Below are positions 1 through 8,488 of a DNA stretch of 64,000 nucleotides, piece by piece (position 1 is the first letter of the stretch; every line of letters starts with the position of its first letter). The stretch covers positions 536,590-600,589 of the forward strand of contig JAIOIE010000018.1 of assembly GCA_019912665.1 (NCBI GenBank), read 5' to 3'. The notes under the pieces were generated by a model. It saw only the letters and a list, made by a program, of their open reading frames with translations. It made no database searches and was not told the origin of the DNA. A program made the translations under genes and the position numbers. Origin of the DNA: Deltaproteobacteria bacterium. Its GTDB lineage: Bacteria > Desulfobacterota > GWC2-55-46.

Positions 1-2
1 AC

Positions 3-1106
3 TTGAGGTTCTCAGGCTTCTTCACCGTAATCGACCAGAAGGCCTACATCGAAGACAGCGGTAGCGCCGGCCTCACGGCCGGGGAGACGAATTTCAGGAA
101 CTGGCGGTCGATAGGGGCACAGGCGCTCCTCAAGGGCGGGTTCCTTGTCGAGGGCGAAAAGCTCACTGTCGAAGTCCGCTTCTTCGATACCGCGACGGAA
201 AAGCAGGTGATCGGGAAAAAGCTCTCAGGGTCGGTGAAGAACCCCCGGAGGGTAGTCCATTACTTCTCCGACTCCCTCTACGAGGAGCTCACCGGGAACA
301 AGGGCATATTCACGACCAAGATACTCTTCGTATCCGGGAGCGGCGGCAACAAGGAGATATACATAGCCGACTACGACGGAAAGAACACGGTCAAGCTCAC
401 CCGGAACCGGTCCATAAACCTCTCTCCCCAGTGGTCGCCGGACGGGAAGAAGGTGCTCTACGTCTCCTACAAGAAAGGCGCGCCTTCCATGTACCTCCTG
501 GACCTCTCAACTGGCAGGGACGAGCCCCTTTCGTCCAGGCCGGGCATCAACATCTCAGGAAGGTTTTCGCCAGACGGCACGAAAGTCGCGCTCACGATCA
601 GCGGCGACAACTCCCCGGAACTCGTCATCCTGGACCTTAAGACCATGGAGTACAGAAAGCTTACCAGCAACCACGGGATCGACGTCTCGCCGTCGTGGTC
701 GCCTGACGGCACGAAGCTCGCCTACGTCTCCGATAGCGCTGGAAACCCGCATATCTATGTGTTAGACTTGCTTTCGGGAAAATCAAGGAGATTGACTTTT
801 TCCGGGAAGTACAATTCGAGCCCGGCCTGGTCGCCGGACGGGAAATTGATAGCATTCGCCCGCTCCGACAAGGGCTTTAATATCTGGGTAGTAAGGCCCG
901 ACGGCGAAAAGCCCGTCCAGCTTACTTTTAACGGGGACAACAGGAACCCCTCGTGGGCCCCTGACGGCAGGCATATCGTCTACAGCTCCACGGTGAAAGG
1001 TGTCGCGTCTCTCAGGGTGATACGCTCGGACGGAACCGAGGTTATGAGGCTTAATACAGGGATTGGCGGCGAAAAGGCACCGGCCTGGTCGCCATACCTA
1101 AAGTGA
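3..1106 (+). CDS. tolB: Tol-Pal system protein TolB, 5'-truncated by the window edge
   Basis: Periplasmic TolB links the inner-membrane TolQRA motor to Pal and maintains outer-membrane integrity during division. The visible 367 residues hold the end of the N-terminal domain (about 1-100) and a C-terminal beta-propeller whose blades each carry a WSPDG-like turn (near residues 142, 187, 230, 274, 316 and 360). TolB is normally about 430 residues, so roughly 60 N-terminal residues including the signal peptide lie outside the window; the TTG at position 3 is only the first in-frame codon, not a real start. pal and cpoB follow on the same strand, the standard tol-pal order. Confidence 0.95.
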   Translation: MRFSGFFTVIDQKAYIEDSGSAGLTAGETNFRNWRSIGAQALLKGGFLVEGEKLTVEVRFFDTATEKQVIGKKLSGSVKNPRRVVHYFSDSLYEELTGNKGIFTTKILFVSGSGGNKEIYIADYDGKNTVKLTRNRSINLSPQWSPDGKKVLYVSYKKGAPSMYLLDLSTGRDEPLSSRPGINISGRFSPDGTKVALTISGDNSPELVILDLKTMEYRKLTSNHGIDVSPSWSPDGTKLAYVSDSAGNPHIYVLDLLSGKSRRLTFSGKYNSSPAWSPDGKLIAFARSDKGFNIWVVRPDGEKPVQLTFNGDNRNPSWAPDGRHIVYSSTVKGVASLRVIRSDGTEVMRLNTGIGGEKAPAWSPYLK

Positions 1107-1144
1107 CAATGTACCATGAACATCAAGAACAGGAGGGGTAAGAA

Positions 1145-1750
1145 ATGAAAGCGTCTCTCAGGACATTGCCGGTCATATTGCTTGTTTTACTGCTTGCGGC
1201 CGGATGCGGTAAAAGGATAGCTACCGAGGACCTTGCCGGGGAGGCCGCAGCGCCTGGGGCAGTCACCGAATCAGAGGTGGTGGCTCCCGAAGAGGGCGTA
1301 GTCTCGGGGGATGTGACCGCCGAGGACATACTCGGCAACGCAGACGCCAGGGTGGGCGGCAGGTACGCCTCGATCTCGCCTGACGACGAGCTTACGAGGA
1401 AGGCCGCCGAAAAGGGGCACCTCTATACGATTTATTTCGACTACGACAGGTACACGGTAAGGGACACGGACCTCGACAACCTCGCCAAGAACGCCAAATG
1501 GCTGGGGCTTAACACCAACGTAAAAATACGTATCGAAGGGCACGCCGACGAGCGCGGCGAGACGGAATACAACCTCGCGCTCGGCGACAAGAGGGCCAGG
1601 AGCGTTAAGAAGTATCTCGAGGACCTCGGCGTCAAGACCGACAGGATGGAAGTAGTGAGCTACGGCGAAGAAAAGCCGGCGGTCGCCGGCTCGAGCGAGG
1701 AGGCCTGGTCCCAGAACAGGCGGGCGGAATTCGTCATAATAGCGAACTGA
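1145..1750 (+). CDS. pal: Peptidoglycan-associated lipoprotein Pal
   Basis: Outer-membrane lipoprotein that binds peptidoglycan and TolB. The N-terminus is a lipoprotein signal peptide with the lipobox LAAGC, so Cys21 is the expected lipidated residue. Residues about 90-200 form an OmpA-type peptidoglycan-binding domain, with IYFDYD at its start, the GHADERG motif and the terminal NRRAEF motif. The 201-residue length is normal for Pal. An AGGAGGGG ribosome site lies shortly before the ATG. It sits 38 bp after tolB and 6 bp before cpoB. Confidence 0.96.
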   Translation: MKASLRTLPVILLVLLLAAGCGKRIATEDLAGEAAAPGAVTESEVVAPEEGVVSGDVTAEDILGNADARVGGRYASISPDDELTRKAAEKGHLYTIYFDYDRYTVRDTDLDNLAKNAKWLGLNTNVKIRIEGHADERGETEYNLALGDKRARSVKKYLEDLGVKTDRMEVVSYGEEKPAVAGSSEEAWSQNRRAEFVIIAN

Positions 1751-1756
1751 GCGGAA

Positions 1757-2701
1757 ATGAAAAGACATTCAGCTTTCATAGCTCTCCTTTTCCTCGCGAT
1801 GGCCATCCCGGCCTGCGGCCCGGGCTTTCCCATAATGACGGGCGAGCAGGAAAAGTTCATGAACGATGTGGAAAGGCTCGTCAAGGACAACGAGGACCTT
1901 AAGGGCAAGGTGGCGAGGCTCGAGGGCTCCGGTGGCCTCTCGAGCCTAAAGGCGGAGGTCGAGGATCTTAAAAAGAGCCTTGCCGAGTCCAACATCGGCC
2001 TTGACAAGCTCAGGCAGGACATGGCTTTCGTGAGGGGCGCAATCGAGGAAGGCTCCCATGAAAAGGAGGAGATACTCGACGCTGTCAAGGCAGCGGACTC
2101 GAACTCAGCGGACCTCGTAAGCAGGCTCGCGGCGATTGAGTCTTCCGTAAAGTCCGTCCAGGACGGCCTCGCATCCATGGAGATATCCCAGCAGTACAAC
2201 GACTCCCGCTTTAGCGAGCTCAAGGAGGATATCGCCGCCCTTGACAAGCAGGCATCTAGGCTTGAGCAGGCGGTTACAGGCGCCAGGACCGAGGCGTCGG
2301 GGCTCAAGGAGGGCGCGGAAGAGCCCGGAGGGGCCGAGGACCTCTATAACAAGGGCTTCAGGGAGACCACTGCCAAGGACTATTCGAGCGCCATACAGTC
2401 TTTCCAGAAGTTCCTTTCCGCGCACCCCGGCCACAAGCTCGCGGGGAACGCCCAGTACTGGCTCGGCGAGATATACTACGCCAAGGGCGACATGGAAATG
2501 GCGATACTCGAGTTCGACAAGGCCCTCAAGAAATATCCGGGGAGCGAAAAGACCCCGGCATCGCTCCTTAAGCAGGCGTTCGCGTTCGAGAAGCTCGGGG
2601 CCAAGAAGGAGGCCAGGGTGCTCCTCCAGGAGGTCGTACAGAAATACCCGAAATCCGGAGAGGCGGGACTGGCGCGTAAAAGGCTCGAAGCGCTTAAATA
2701 G
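1757..2701 (+). CDS. cpoB: Tol-Pal associated TPR protein CpoB (YbgF)
   Basis: Periplasmic coordinator of cell-wall synthesis and outer-membrane constriction, usually the last tol-pal gene. The 314-residue protein begins with a signal sequence ending in IPAC, so Cys20 may be lipidated, which differs from the soluble E. coli protein. Residues about 30-180 are charged heptad-rich coiled coil. Residues about 195-312 hold three TPR units (YNKGFRETTAKDYSSAIQSF, then YWLGEIYYAKGD, then the EKLGAKKEARVLLQEV region), the usual YbgF C-terminal domain. The start lies 6 bp after the pal stop, so translation is probably coupled. A repeat copy and a strong terminator follow. Confidence 0.92.
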   Translation: MKRHSAFIALLFLAMAIPACGPGFPIMTGEQEKFMNDVERLVKDNEDLKGKVARLEGSGGLSSLKAEVEDLKKSLAESNIGLDKLRQDMAFVRGAIEEGSHEKEEILDAVKAADSNSADLVSRLAAIESSVKSVQDGLASMEISQQYNDSRFSELKEDIAALDKQASRLEQAVTGARTEASGLKEGAEEPGGAEDLYNKGFRETTAKDYSSAIQSFQKFLSAHPGHKLAGNAQYWLGEIYYAKGDMEMAILEFDKALKKYPGSEKTPASLLKQAFAFEKLGAKKEARVLLQEVVQKYPKSGEAGLARKRLEALK

Positions 2702-2707
2702 TCCTAT

Positions 2708-2859
2708 CAGCTTGCTGAAAAACTCAAATCATGTACAGGCTGCTCAAAAAGTCCGGGATGCGAGGAGTCGAAAAAGGAGGAATGAGGCGTACTTTTCTTG
2801 TACGCCGGAATGTCCAATTTTGAAGACGGCAAAGCAGATTGGGCTTTTTGAGCAGCCTG
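2708..2859 (+). repeat. Family 1 dispersed repeat, copy A (MITE-like)
   Basis: A 152-bp copy of a family found six times in this window (also 3555, 47728, 51787, 53197 and 60748). The left end has two tandem versions of the terminal repeat (CAGCTTGCTGAAAAACTC, then CAGGCTGCTCAAAAAG). The right end is their inverse (CTTTTTGAGCAGCCTG). The middle has a conserved hairpin made of GGCGTAC and GTACGCC around 7 nt (2786-2806). It encodes no protein. With the terminator that follows it fills most of the gene-free 2702-3074 stretch; 2921-3060 shows nothing else recognisable. Confidence 0.85.
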
Positions 2860-2878
2860 ATAGTCAGACCAGCCTTTC

Positions 2879-2920
2879 AAGCCGGGGCGCGCCAAAGCCG
2901 CGCCCCGGCTTTTCTTTTTT
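2879..2920 (+). terminator. Intrinsic terminator of the tol-pal operon
   Basis: A perfect 13-bp GC-rich stem (AAGCCGGGGCGCG pairing with CGCGCCCCGGCTT) around a 7-nt loop is followed by a T-rich tail (TTTCTTTTTT). It lies downstream of cpoB, beyond repeat copy A. Confidence 0.88.
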
Positions 2921-3074
2921 CTCTTAAGCCCATTTCAAGCAGCAACGGAATCCACAAACTCCTTCGCGCGGACTTGCCCGGAGCCGGTTTATCTGCTATC
3001 TTCGAGCAATGGAACCAAGTTAGGTGTCTCGCGCATGCAGACGACCCAAATCCATCATGTGAAGGAGGGGCGGC

Positions 3075-3557
3075 ATGGAGCTTGAAGCCGTTGAGGTCAA
3101 AATACCTGAAGGCGCTAACGTCATACTGGGCCAGGCCCATTTCATAAAGACCGTAGAGGACCTCTATGAGATAATTCGGACGACCGTGCCGGAAGCGAAG
3201 TTCGGGGTTGCGCTCGCCGAGGCATCCGGCCCCTGCCTGGTGAGGGTGGAAGGGAACGACGACACGCTCAAAAAGGCCGCCGCCGAAAACGCGGTAGCAA
3301 TAGGAGCCGGACATCTGTTCATAATCGTCCTAACGGGCGCGTACCCCATAAGCGTCCTCAACCAGATAAAGAACTGCCCCGAGGTGTGCTCGGTCTGGTG
3401 CGCAACAGCCAACCCGCTTCAGGTGATAGTGACAAGGACCGGACAGGGGAAGGGTGTGGTAGGCGTAATCGACGGCTTCAGCCCGCTTATGGCCGAGGGG
3501 GAACAGGACAGGCTTGAGCGGAAGCAGTTCCTGAGAAAGATCGGCTACAAGCTATAG
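3075..3557 (+). CDS. Adenosine-specific kinase (DUF355/COG1839 family)
   Basis: A 160-residue protein matching the family of small adenosine-binding kinases described from archaea and bacteria. The recognisable core is EAKFGVALAEASGPCLVR (about residues 40-57), then GAGHLFIIVL and the C-terminal block CATANPLQVIV...GVVGVIDG, ending in the family-typical RKIGYKL. The start has a strong AAGGAGG site about 8 nt upstream. It is monocistronic after the tol-pal terminator. Its TAG stop lies exactly at the end of repeat copy B. Family assignment is by recalled pattern; physiological substrate is inferred. Confidence 0.85.
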   Translation: MELEAVEVKIPEGANVILGQAHFIKTVEDLYEIIRTTVPEAKFGVALAEASGPCLVRVEGNDDTLKKAAAENAVAIGAGHLFIIVLTGAYPISVLNQIKNCPEVCSVWCATANPLQVIVTRTGQGKGVVGVIDGFSPLMAEGEQDRLERKQFLRKIGYKL

Positions 3558-3677
3558 CAGGCTGCTGAAAAAAACTCCATCTGCTGCGTCGTCTTCAAAA
3601 TCGGACACTCCGGCGTACAAGGAAAGTACGACTCATCCTCATTTTGCGACTCCTTGCATTTGAGTTTTTCAGCAACT
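3555..3677 (-). repeat. Family 1 dispersed repeat, copy B (reverse orientation)
   Basis: This 123-bp copy is inverted relative to the others. Its right terminus (TAGCAGGCTGCTGAAAAAAAC) overlaps the adenosine-kinase stop codon. The other end (GAGTTTTTCAGCAACT) carries only one terminal-repeat unit, whereas the other copies have a doubled one. It keeps the GGCGTAC/GTACGCC hairpin and the block GGAGTGTCCGATTTTGAAGA (on the minus strand). The short form suggests that the doubled left end in other copies is an addition. Confidence 0.85.
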
Positions 3678-3764
3678 GCCAGGCCCCTCCGGATTTACAG
3701 GAAAGAAACGAGCTTACTTCCAGTCACATCGAGGCAGACGGGGCTGGGGCCGAATTCTTAACAG

Positions 3765-4862
3765 CTAATCCTTATAGAGCTCGTAGATTTCGTCAAAGTA
3801 CTCCGCCGAATCCAGAAAGGCCTCCAGCACGCGCGGGTCGAAGTGCCGGGGGCTGGTCCTATCGTTCCCCTTGCTTATGACCCTCACGGCCTCGGAGTGG
3901 CCCATCGAGTCCTTGTACGGCCTTTTGCTCCGTAAGGCGTCATACTGGTCCACTATCATCACTATCCTGCCTTCGAGCGGTATTTCCTCGCCCTTGAGCC
4001 CGCCCGGATATCCTGAGCCGTCCCAGCGCTCGTGGTGGCTCCTCGCAATGACGGCGGCGGCCTGGATGGAAGGGTACGGGGAATCTAGAAGCATCCTCTC
4101 GCCCATGAGAGTGTGCCCCTTCATGGAATCAAACTCCCGATTTGTGAGCGCCCCGGGCTTGAGGAGTATGCTGTCGGGGATGCCCACCTTGCCTATGTCG
4201 TGCATGGGGCTTGCGAAGCTTATGCTGTCCACGAAGTCCTCGGACGCGCCGAGCACCCTGGCGAGCCTGCCGGAGTAGAGGCCTATCCTCTTTATGTGAG
4301 CACCGGTGTCGCTGTCCCTGTACTCGGATATCCTCATTATCCGGTGGACGAGCTCCTTGCTCGTATCTTTTATCATCTGGAGCGCGTCCGCGAGCTCCGC
4401 CGTCCTTTTCCTTACGTCCTCCTCGAGGCGGTGCTTGTAGTTCCTCTCCATCTGGACGAGCCTTGCGTACTTCACGGCCTTCTCGACGGCATGGACGAGG
4501 TGCTCGGGCTTGTAGGGCTTTATTATGAAGTCGAAAGCGCCTTTCTTTATGGCGTCCACGACCACGTCGACATCCGCGTAGGCGGTCATGAAGATGACCG
4601 GGACCTCGTTGTTTATGGTCCGTATCCTGTCGAGGAGGTCGAGGCCGGAGAGCCCCGGCATCCTTATGTCGGTGAGGACCGCGTCCGGCGTCCCTTCCCT
4701 CAGGGCCTCGATCGACTCGCGCGCGTCCCTGCAGGGGGTCACCTTGAACCCGAAGCCTGAAAGGAGGAGGACCGTGCTCTCCAGCACGAAATGGTTGTCA
4801 TCCGCGACCAGTATGTGAGCTGGATTTTCGGCTGTCATCTGTCCAGGTCCTTTTCCATTCAC
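3765..4862 (-). CDS. Response regulator with HD-GYP domain (probable c-di-GMP phosphodiesterase)
   Basis: A 365-residue cytoplasmic protein. Residues about 15-130 are a REC domain with the acidic DDN cluster, the phospho-acceptor Asp in LTDIRMPG, and the conserved Lys in IIKPYKP. A helical linker (130-175) leads to an HD-GYP domain. Visible metal and signature residues are [26 protein letters not shown] and [13 protein letters not shown]. Intact HD and GYP motifs predict c-di-GMP hydrolysis triggered by phosphorylation. No cognate kinase is adjacent. The upstream 4863-5056 region holds only a GGACCG/CGGTCC inverted repeat. Confidence 0.92.
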   Translation of the reverse strand: MNGKGPGQMTAENPAHILVADDNHFVLESTVLLLSGFGFKVTPCRDARESIEALREGTPDAVLTDIRMPGLSGLDLLDRIRTINNEVPVIFMTAYADVDVVVDAIKKGAFDFIIKPYKPEHLVHAVEKAVKYARLVQMERNYKHRLEEDVRKRTAELADALQMIKDTSKELVHRIMRISEYRDSDTGAHIKRIGLYSGRLARVLGASEDFVDSISFASPMHDIGKVGIPDSILLKPGALTNREFDSMKGHTLMGERMLLDSPYPSIQAAAVIARSHHERWDGSGYPGGLKGEEIPLEGRIVMIVDQYDALRSKRPYKDSMGHSEAVRVISKGNDRTSPRHFDPRVLEAFLDSAEYFDEIYELYKD

Positions 4863-5056
4863 ATCCCCGGCTTTGACTTCGGACCGGAACGGTCCGCCGC
4901 GGCGCGGCTTAACCGGGCATTCCGCCGGACGCCTTTGCCGCCGGAACCGCTCCCCTTGTCTCTTATCGGCGTTTATCCAGCGATATTAAGCTATTAAGCC
5001 TGGCAAGCATTCCGGTGGGAATGGAAAGGACCGGCTGAAAGGCCGCTTAAGAGTCC

Positions 5057-5617
5057 TCAGGGCGTTTCACAGATAAAGGAGTATGAGACCTCCTCGACCC
5101 ATCCTTTTGCCGCCCCCACCCTGGCGATGAAGCTTACACAGGGCCCGAGCTGGGAACGGTACTCGACCGTGTGCCTGTCGCGGTAAGTCTCGGAGATTCC
5201 CGGATACTCCTTGAGAAGGTCTTTTTCCGAGAGCTTTCCGAGCTCCTTAAGCTCGGAGACCATGACGAGCCTCCTGCCTTCGTTAAAGTAGAGCGAGTAC
5301 ATCGTCTGCCAGGGGTTGTAGACGAACTTGAGCTCCGGCAGGCCGCCGGGCGCGGAAGGGTCCTCCTCGGCAGGGCGCACGTCTCCGTCATAAGGCTTGA
5401 AGGGCGCCTCCGGATGCATCCTCAATGCCTCCTCGAGCGTGGTCTTCCCGAGCACCAGTGCTCCGGCCTTTTTCCCGTTGGTGAGGAATGAATTGAAGAC
5501 GTACTGCGCGGCCGGAGCTTTTTCGGTTGGTCCGGCCAGGGCCCGGAAATCGGTAAAGATGAACATCCAGGCCAATGGAGCTATTGCGGAGCCTACAGCC
5601 AACTTCCTTAGATTCAT
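5057..5617 (-). CDS. Secreted protein of unknown function
   Basis: I do not recognise this 186-residue protein. It begins MNLRKLAVGSAIAPLAWMF with a hydrophobic stretch ending near ALAG, consistent with a Sec signal peptide. The mature part has a short PAEEDPSAPGG linker, a segment resembling a small alpha/beta domain (LKFVYNPWQTMYSLYF, RRLVMVSEL), and two Cys near the C-terminus (LGPCVSF and FICETP) that could form a disulfide. It is probably monocistronic, between an HD-GYP regulator and a ferritin-like/REC protein on the same strand. Confidence 0.7.
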   Translation of the reverse strand: MNLRKLAVGSAIAPLAWMFIFTDFRALAGPTEKAPAAQYVFNSFLTNGKKAGALVLGKTTLEEALRMHPEAPFKPYDGDVRPAEEDPSAPGGLPELKFVYNPWQTMYSLYFNEGRRLVMVSELKELGKLSEKDLLKEYPGISETYRDRHTVEYRSQLGPCVSFIARVGAAKGWVEEVSYSFICETP

Positions 5618-5761
5618 TTCAGTTTTTCCCGGGAATAGGTTTTGAGAGCGGTCTACGAGTCATTTTTACACCTTTTTTCGTAACTTTTCAACGGGATAGA
5701 ATGGAGGCGGGCGAACCAGAACCGGAGACGGGCATTCCGTCCATGGGGCGTGCTGAGGCGA

Positions 5762-6640
5762 TCAGTCCTTTTCAGAGCTGATAATATCCCGGACCATCTG
5801 CCGTATCTCGCTTATCGGGGCCGGTTTTCGAAGTAATTTCAGATTACGTTCCATTATGAACCTGACGCTTTCGAGGTCGGCGGAGGCGGTGATGAAGACA
5901 AACCTCGACTTATATCGAGGGGAGATCTCGACGGCTTTCAAGTAGAGCTCGATCCCGCTTATCCCCGGCAGGTCGATATCGGAGACGATTGCCGCGAACG
6001 GGCGGCCTGACTCGATGGCCTTAAGCGCATCGCGGCCGTTCGTCGCGGTCTCGATGAACCCCTCTCCGGCCAGCACCGCCCCAAGGAGCTTGAGGTTCAT
6101 CTCATGGTCCTCAACGAGCAGTATCTTTTCCCTGATGACCTTCGGGAACCGGTCGGCCCTCTTAAGAATGGCTTCGAGGCCCGGTCTTCCGGAAAGAAAC
6201 TCCCTTATGTGGTCCTTGTGCTCGTCCATCTCCCGGGCAAGCCTGGTGAAATCTTCCTCCGAGCTTTCCCTGAGGACGTCCATGAAATAGAGGAAGATGT
6301 CATTGAACTCCGAAAATTCAATGGATATAATATGGCCGAGCAGATCCTCCTTGGAGAGGGCGCCGCGCTTAAGCCCGGAGGAAAGCTCCTCGAAGGGCTT
6401 CTCGACCCTCCGCCTGGTCTCAGGGTCGAGGGAGACGATAAGGCCGTTTTCCCGGTCGGAAAGGGCCTTTCCGGCGCGTAGTACGAGCTCATGGTGCGTC
6501 CTCTCTTCATCCGAGAGGTGGCGGAGCAGCCCTGCGAGCTCGCTATCGTCCTCAAAGGCCTTTGCCGCGGCTGCGTAGACCTCCGAGGCGGTATCCTCGA
6601 CAGACGCGACCCAGTCTATGATCTCTTTTTGGTTTTCCAT
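5762..6640 (-). CDS. Ferritin-like (rubrerythrin-type) domain fused to a REC domain
   Basis: A 292-residue fusion. Residues about 1-165 form a four-helix ferritin-like domain. Candidate di-iron ligands are Glu in EDTASEVY, the DEERTHHE helix, Glu in ISIEFSEF, and the EMDEHKDHI helix. Residues about 175-290 are a complete REC domain with the VEDHEMN acidic pair, Asp in SDIDLPG and the LLRKPAP Lys. I start at the ATG beginning MENQKEI, because the longer frame runs into the divergent lipoprotein's upstream region. No DNA-binding output is visible, so phosphorylation may gate the metal domain or a partner. Function is unknown. Confidence 0.8.
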   Translation of the reverse strand: MENQKEIIDWVASVEDTASEVYAAAAKAFEDDSELAGLLRHLSDEERTHHELVLRAGKALSDRENGLIVSLDPETRRRVEKPFEELSSGLKRGALSKEDLLGHIISIEFSEFNDIFLYFMDVLRESSEEDFTRLAREMDEHKDHIREFLSGRPGLEAILKRADRFPKVIREKILLVEDHEMNLKLLGAVLAGEGFIETATNGRDALKAIESGRPFAAIVSDIDLPGISGIELYLKAVEISPRYKSRFVFITASADLESVRFIMERNLKLLRKPAPISEIRQMVRDIISSEKD

Positions 6641-6739
6641 TGCGTTTTCTCGCAAGATCCCGGCCCGGCGGAACTCAGGCCACCTTTCAAATATAGCATA
6701 CGAAAGCCGGACGGCAATCGACCGGCCCAAGGAGGATTA

Positions 6740-7459
6740 ATGGGAAGACCTGCCTTGCTGCTTACGGCCCTTGCGGCCGTTTTAATCGGGTTCGCGGGGT
6801 GCGCGGCCATAATGCCCGTTGAGCCGAACACGTTCAAAACGGATACGGTTTCCTATTCCATCGGCCAGGTGCATGAAAGGAATACCGGCGAGGCAATCGC
6901 GGTGGAGGAGAGGCTCATAGTCAGGCAGGCCCTTGTGGCCTCCTCTGATTTCACGCCCCCTCCGCAGGCCGGGGCCGAGTACCCTTCCATACGGAAAGGG
7001 ATGGAGCTTAAGCCTTACGGGAGGCTGCCCGGCGGCGGTGTGCTTTACAGGAACGAGAAGCTCAGGCCCAGGACCTCGCTCGGGAGGCCGGTAGCATGGG
7101 AATACTGCATCGCTGTGGACGAAAAAGGCGCGGCTTATGGCGACGCGGCCTGCGCCCTCGGGCTCGTAAGGGTGTGGGAGCGGGGGCCGGAGAGGTCCCT
7201 CAAAATGAAGACCTTTTACAAGAGGGGGTCGGTAAGGCGCGAGCTTTCCTACAGCGGAAGGCAGGGTAAAACGATAAAGATGGCTTACCGCGAGTACAGG
7301 AGGGGGATGGACGTCCCTTCCGTCTCAGAGGACCTCGCCTACGACCTCCCCGGCCAGGGGCTCGTCCGCTTCAAGGGCATGGAAATAGAGGTGCTCGAGG
7401 CGACGAGGAACGGGATACGTTATATCGTAAGGTCCAGGATGGACGGATCGAATCGATAG
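6740..7459 (+). CDS. Putative lipoprotein of unknown function
   Basis: A 239-residue protein starting at an ATG 4 nt after a consensus AGGAGG site. The signal peptide ends in the lipobox FAGC, so the mature protein should be lipid-anchored. The rest is beta-rich, with no domain I recognise. It is divergently transcribed from the ferritin-like/REC gene, with starts 99 bp apart, so the two may share a control region. The frame is open further upstream, but that part is antisense to the neighbouring gene and is rejected. Confidence 0.75.
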   Translation: MGRPALLLTALAAVLIGFAGCAAIMPVEPNTFKTDTVSYSIGQVHERNTGEAIAVEERLIVRQALVASSDFTPPPQAGAEYPSIRKGMELKPYGRLPGGGVLYRNEKLRPRTSLGRPVAWEYCIAVDEKGAAYGDAACALGLVRVWERGPERSLKMKTFYKRGSVRRELSYSGRQGKTIKMAYREYRRGMDVPSVSEDLAYDLPGQGLVRFKGMEIEVLEATRNGIRYIVRSRMDGSNR

Positions 7460-7484
7460 ATCCCAACAGATCCCACCGCCTCAC

Positions 7485-7636
7485 TAACAGGATTTTGAAA
7501 AAGTACTTCCTGGGCTTTTTCAACTACGGCTTGTCCGAAATAAATTCGGCCAAGCCTTACAAATTGCTCGATTTTTCAAGCTCTCGCACTTTGGCAACAT
7601 GGATTACATAGCAGGCTGTTTTTCAACGCCCTGCTA
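7485..7636 (-). repeat. Degenerate terminal-inverted-repeat element related to Family 1
   Basis: This non-coding stretch has repeated GAAAAAGT and CTTTTTCAAC motifs and an inner stem TCCGAAATAAATTCGG. Its right end reads CTGTTTTTCAACGCCCTGCTA. The final CTA is the complement of the TAG stop of the cytochrome b gene, the same arrangement seen at Family 1 copies B, D and G. The core Family 1 hairpin is absent, so it is either a diverged relative or a separate element using similar ends. Confidence 0.45.
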
Positions 7637-8380
7637 ATCGCGGTAATCGACCGGCCTCTTGCCGAAGACCTTCCGGCCGGTGAACATGGCCGATATTATG
7701 CCGTTCCTTTCCCTTATTTCCGTCACGACAGCGCCAGCTATATGCGCGGCTGCAAGGGCAAGAAGGACATAGTAGAGCGTCTCGTGGGTCGTTATGAACG
7801 GCTTCCTGAAGGCCCGCATCTCCTCGAATCTCGCCTCGTTCACGTTCTCTTTCGAATAGGGCTTTATCACATCCAGGTTGGACCGGTCTTCGGCTATCCA
7901 TGATTTGACGCTTCCGCCGAAAGGCGGAAAGTAGATATCGGTCCCCGCGAGCATGAGACCTGACCCTCCCATCGCAAGGAGGACCGCGAAAAGCGCCGCT
8001 ACCATGAGCTTCCCTACGGGGTTATGCCCGAGCCAGCCCGGGGCATCGCCCATCCGGAAGCCTGCCGAGTATTCCCTCAGATCGGCCATGTAGCCCCTGC
8101 CAAACGGGAGAATAGCCCCCCACCTCGCGTAGCGGCTGCCGATGAAGCCCCAGATGGCCCGCCATGCCAGGTTCACGACGAAGACATAGCCCGTGAGCAC
8201 ATGGACGGTCTTCAAGAGCACCTTCCCGTCGTTCCCTATCCCAAGCTCTTTGCTGAAAAGTATGACTGTCCCGATGACGATAAGCCCGAGGACCGAGACG
8301 AAGTTTATCCAATGGAACCAGCGGACCGTTCGGTCCCAGACATTATATTCCTTAAGGTCAGCTTTTGCGATATGGCCCAT
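7634..8380 (-). CDS. Membrane cytochrome b (b561 / NiFe-hydrogenase b-type family)
   Basis: A 248-residue inner-membrane protein with four predicted helices: WFHWINFVSVLGLIVIGTVIL, TVHVLTGYVFVVNLAWRAIW, KLMVAALFAVLLAMGGSGLM and ETLYYVLLALAAAHIAGAVV. His residues in helices 1, 2 and 4 (FHW, TVHV, THE/AAAH) are candidate axial ligands for two b hemes. Family members pass electrons between quinones and periplasmic partners. It is the last gene of a minus-strand cluster with a porin, an FMN-binding protein and a 4-TM protein. It has its own GCAAGGAGC site. Its TAG stop lies at a repeat end. Confidence 0.87.
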   Translation of the reverse strand: MGHIAKADLKEYNVWDRTVRWFHWINFVSVLGLIVIGTVILFSKELGIGNDGKVLLKTVHVLTGYVFVVNLAWRAIWGFIGSRYARWGAILPFGRGYMADLREYSAGFRMGDAPGWLGHNPVGKLMVAALFAVLLAMGGSGLMLAGTDIYFPPFGGSVKSWIAEDRSNLDVIKPYSKENVNEARFEEMRAFRKPFITTHETLYYVLLALAAAHIAGAVVTEIRERNGIISAMFTGRKVFGKRPVDYRD

Positions 8381-8488
8381 ATTTGTGCTCCTTGCTTATA
8401 ACCGTAATCGAGCAATACAAAGCTCACCCGCCATTTTATTCCGGGACGGGTGCGAAGTCAAGAGCGGCTTTTTTCTAATTGATTGAAT

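Noticed and set aside
2241-2927. 228-codon Arg/Ser-rich frame overlapping cpoB and repeat copy A
   Set aside because: Arg/Ser-rich composition is typical of an out-of-frame reading of a high-GC gene; it runs through the repeat and terminator.
4878-4897. Inverted repeat GGACCG/CGGTCC considered as an operator or terminator
   Set aside because: It is short, has no T run and lies in a GC-rich stretch where such repeats are frequent.
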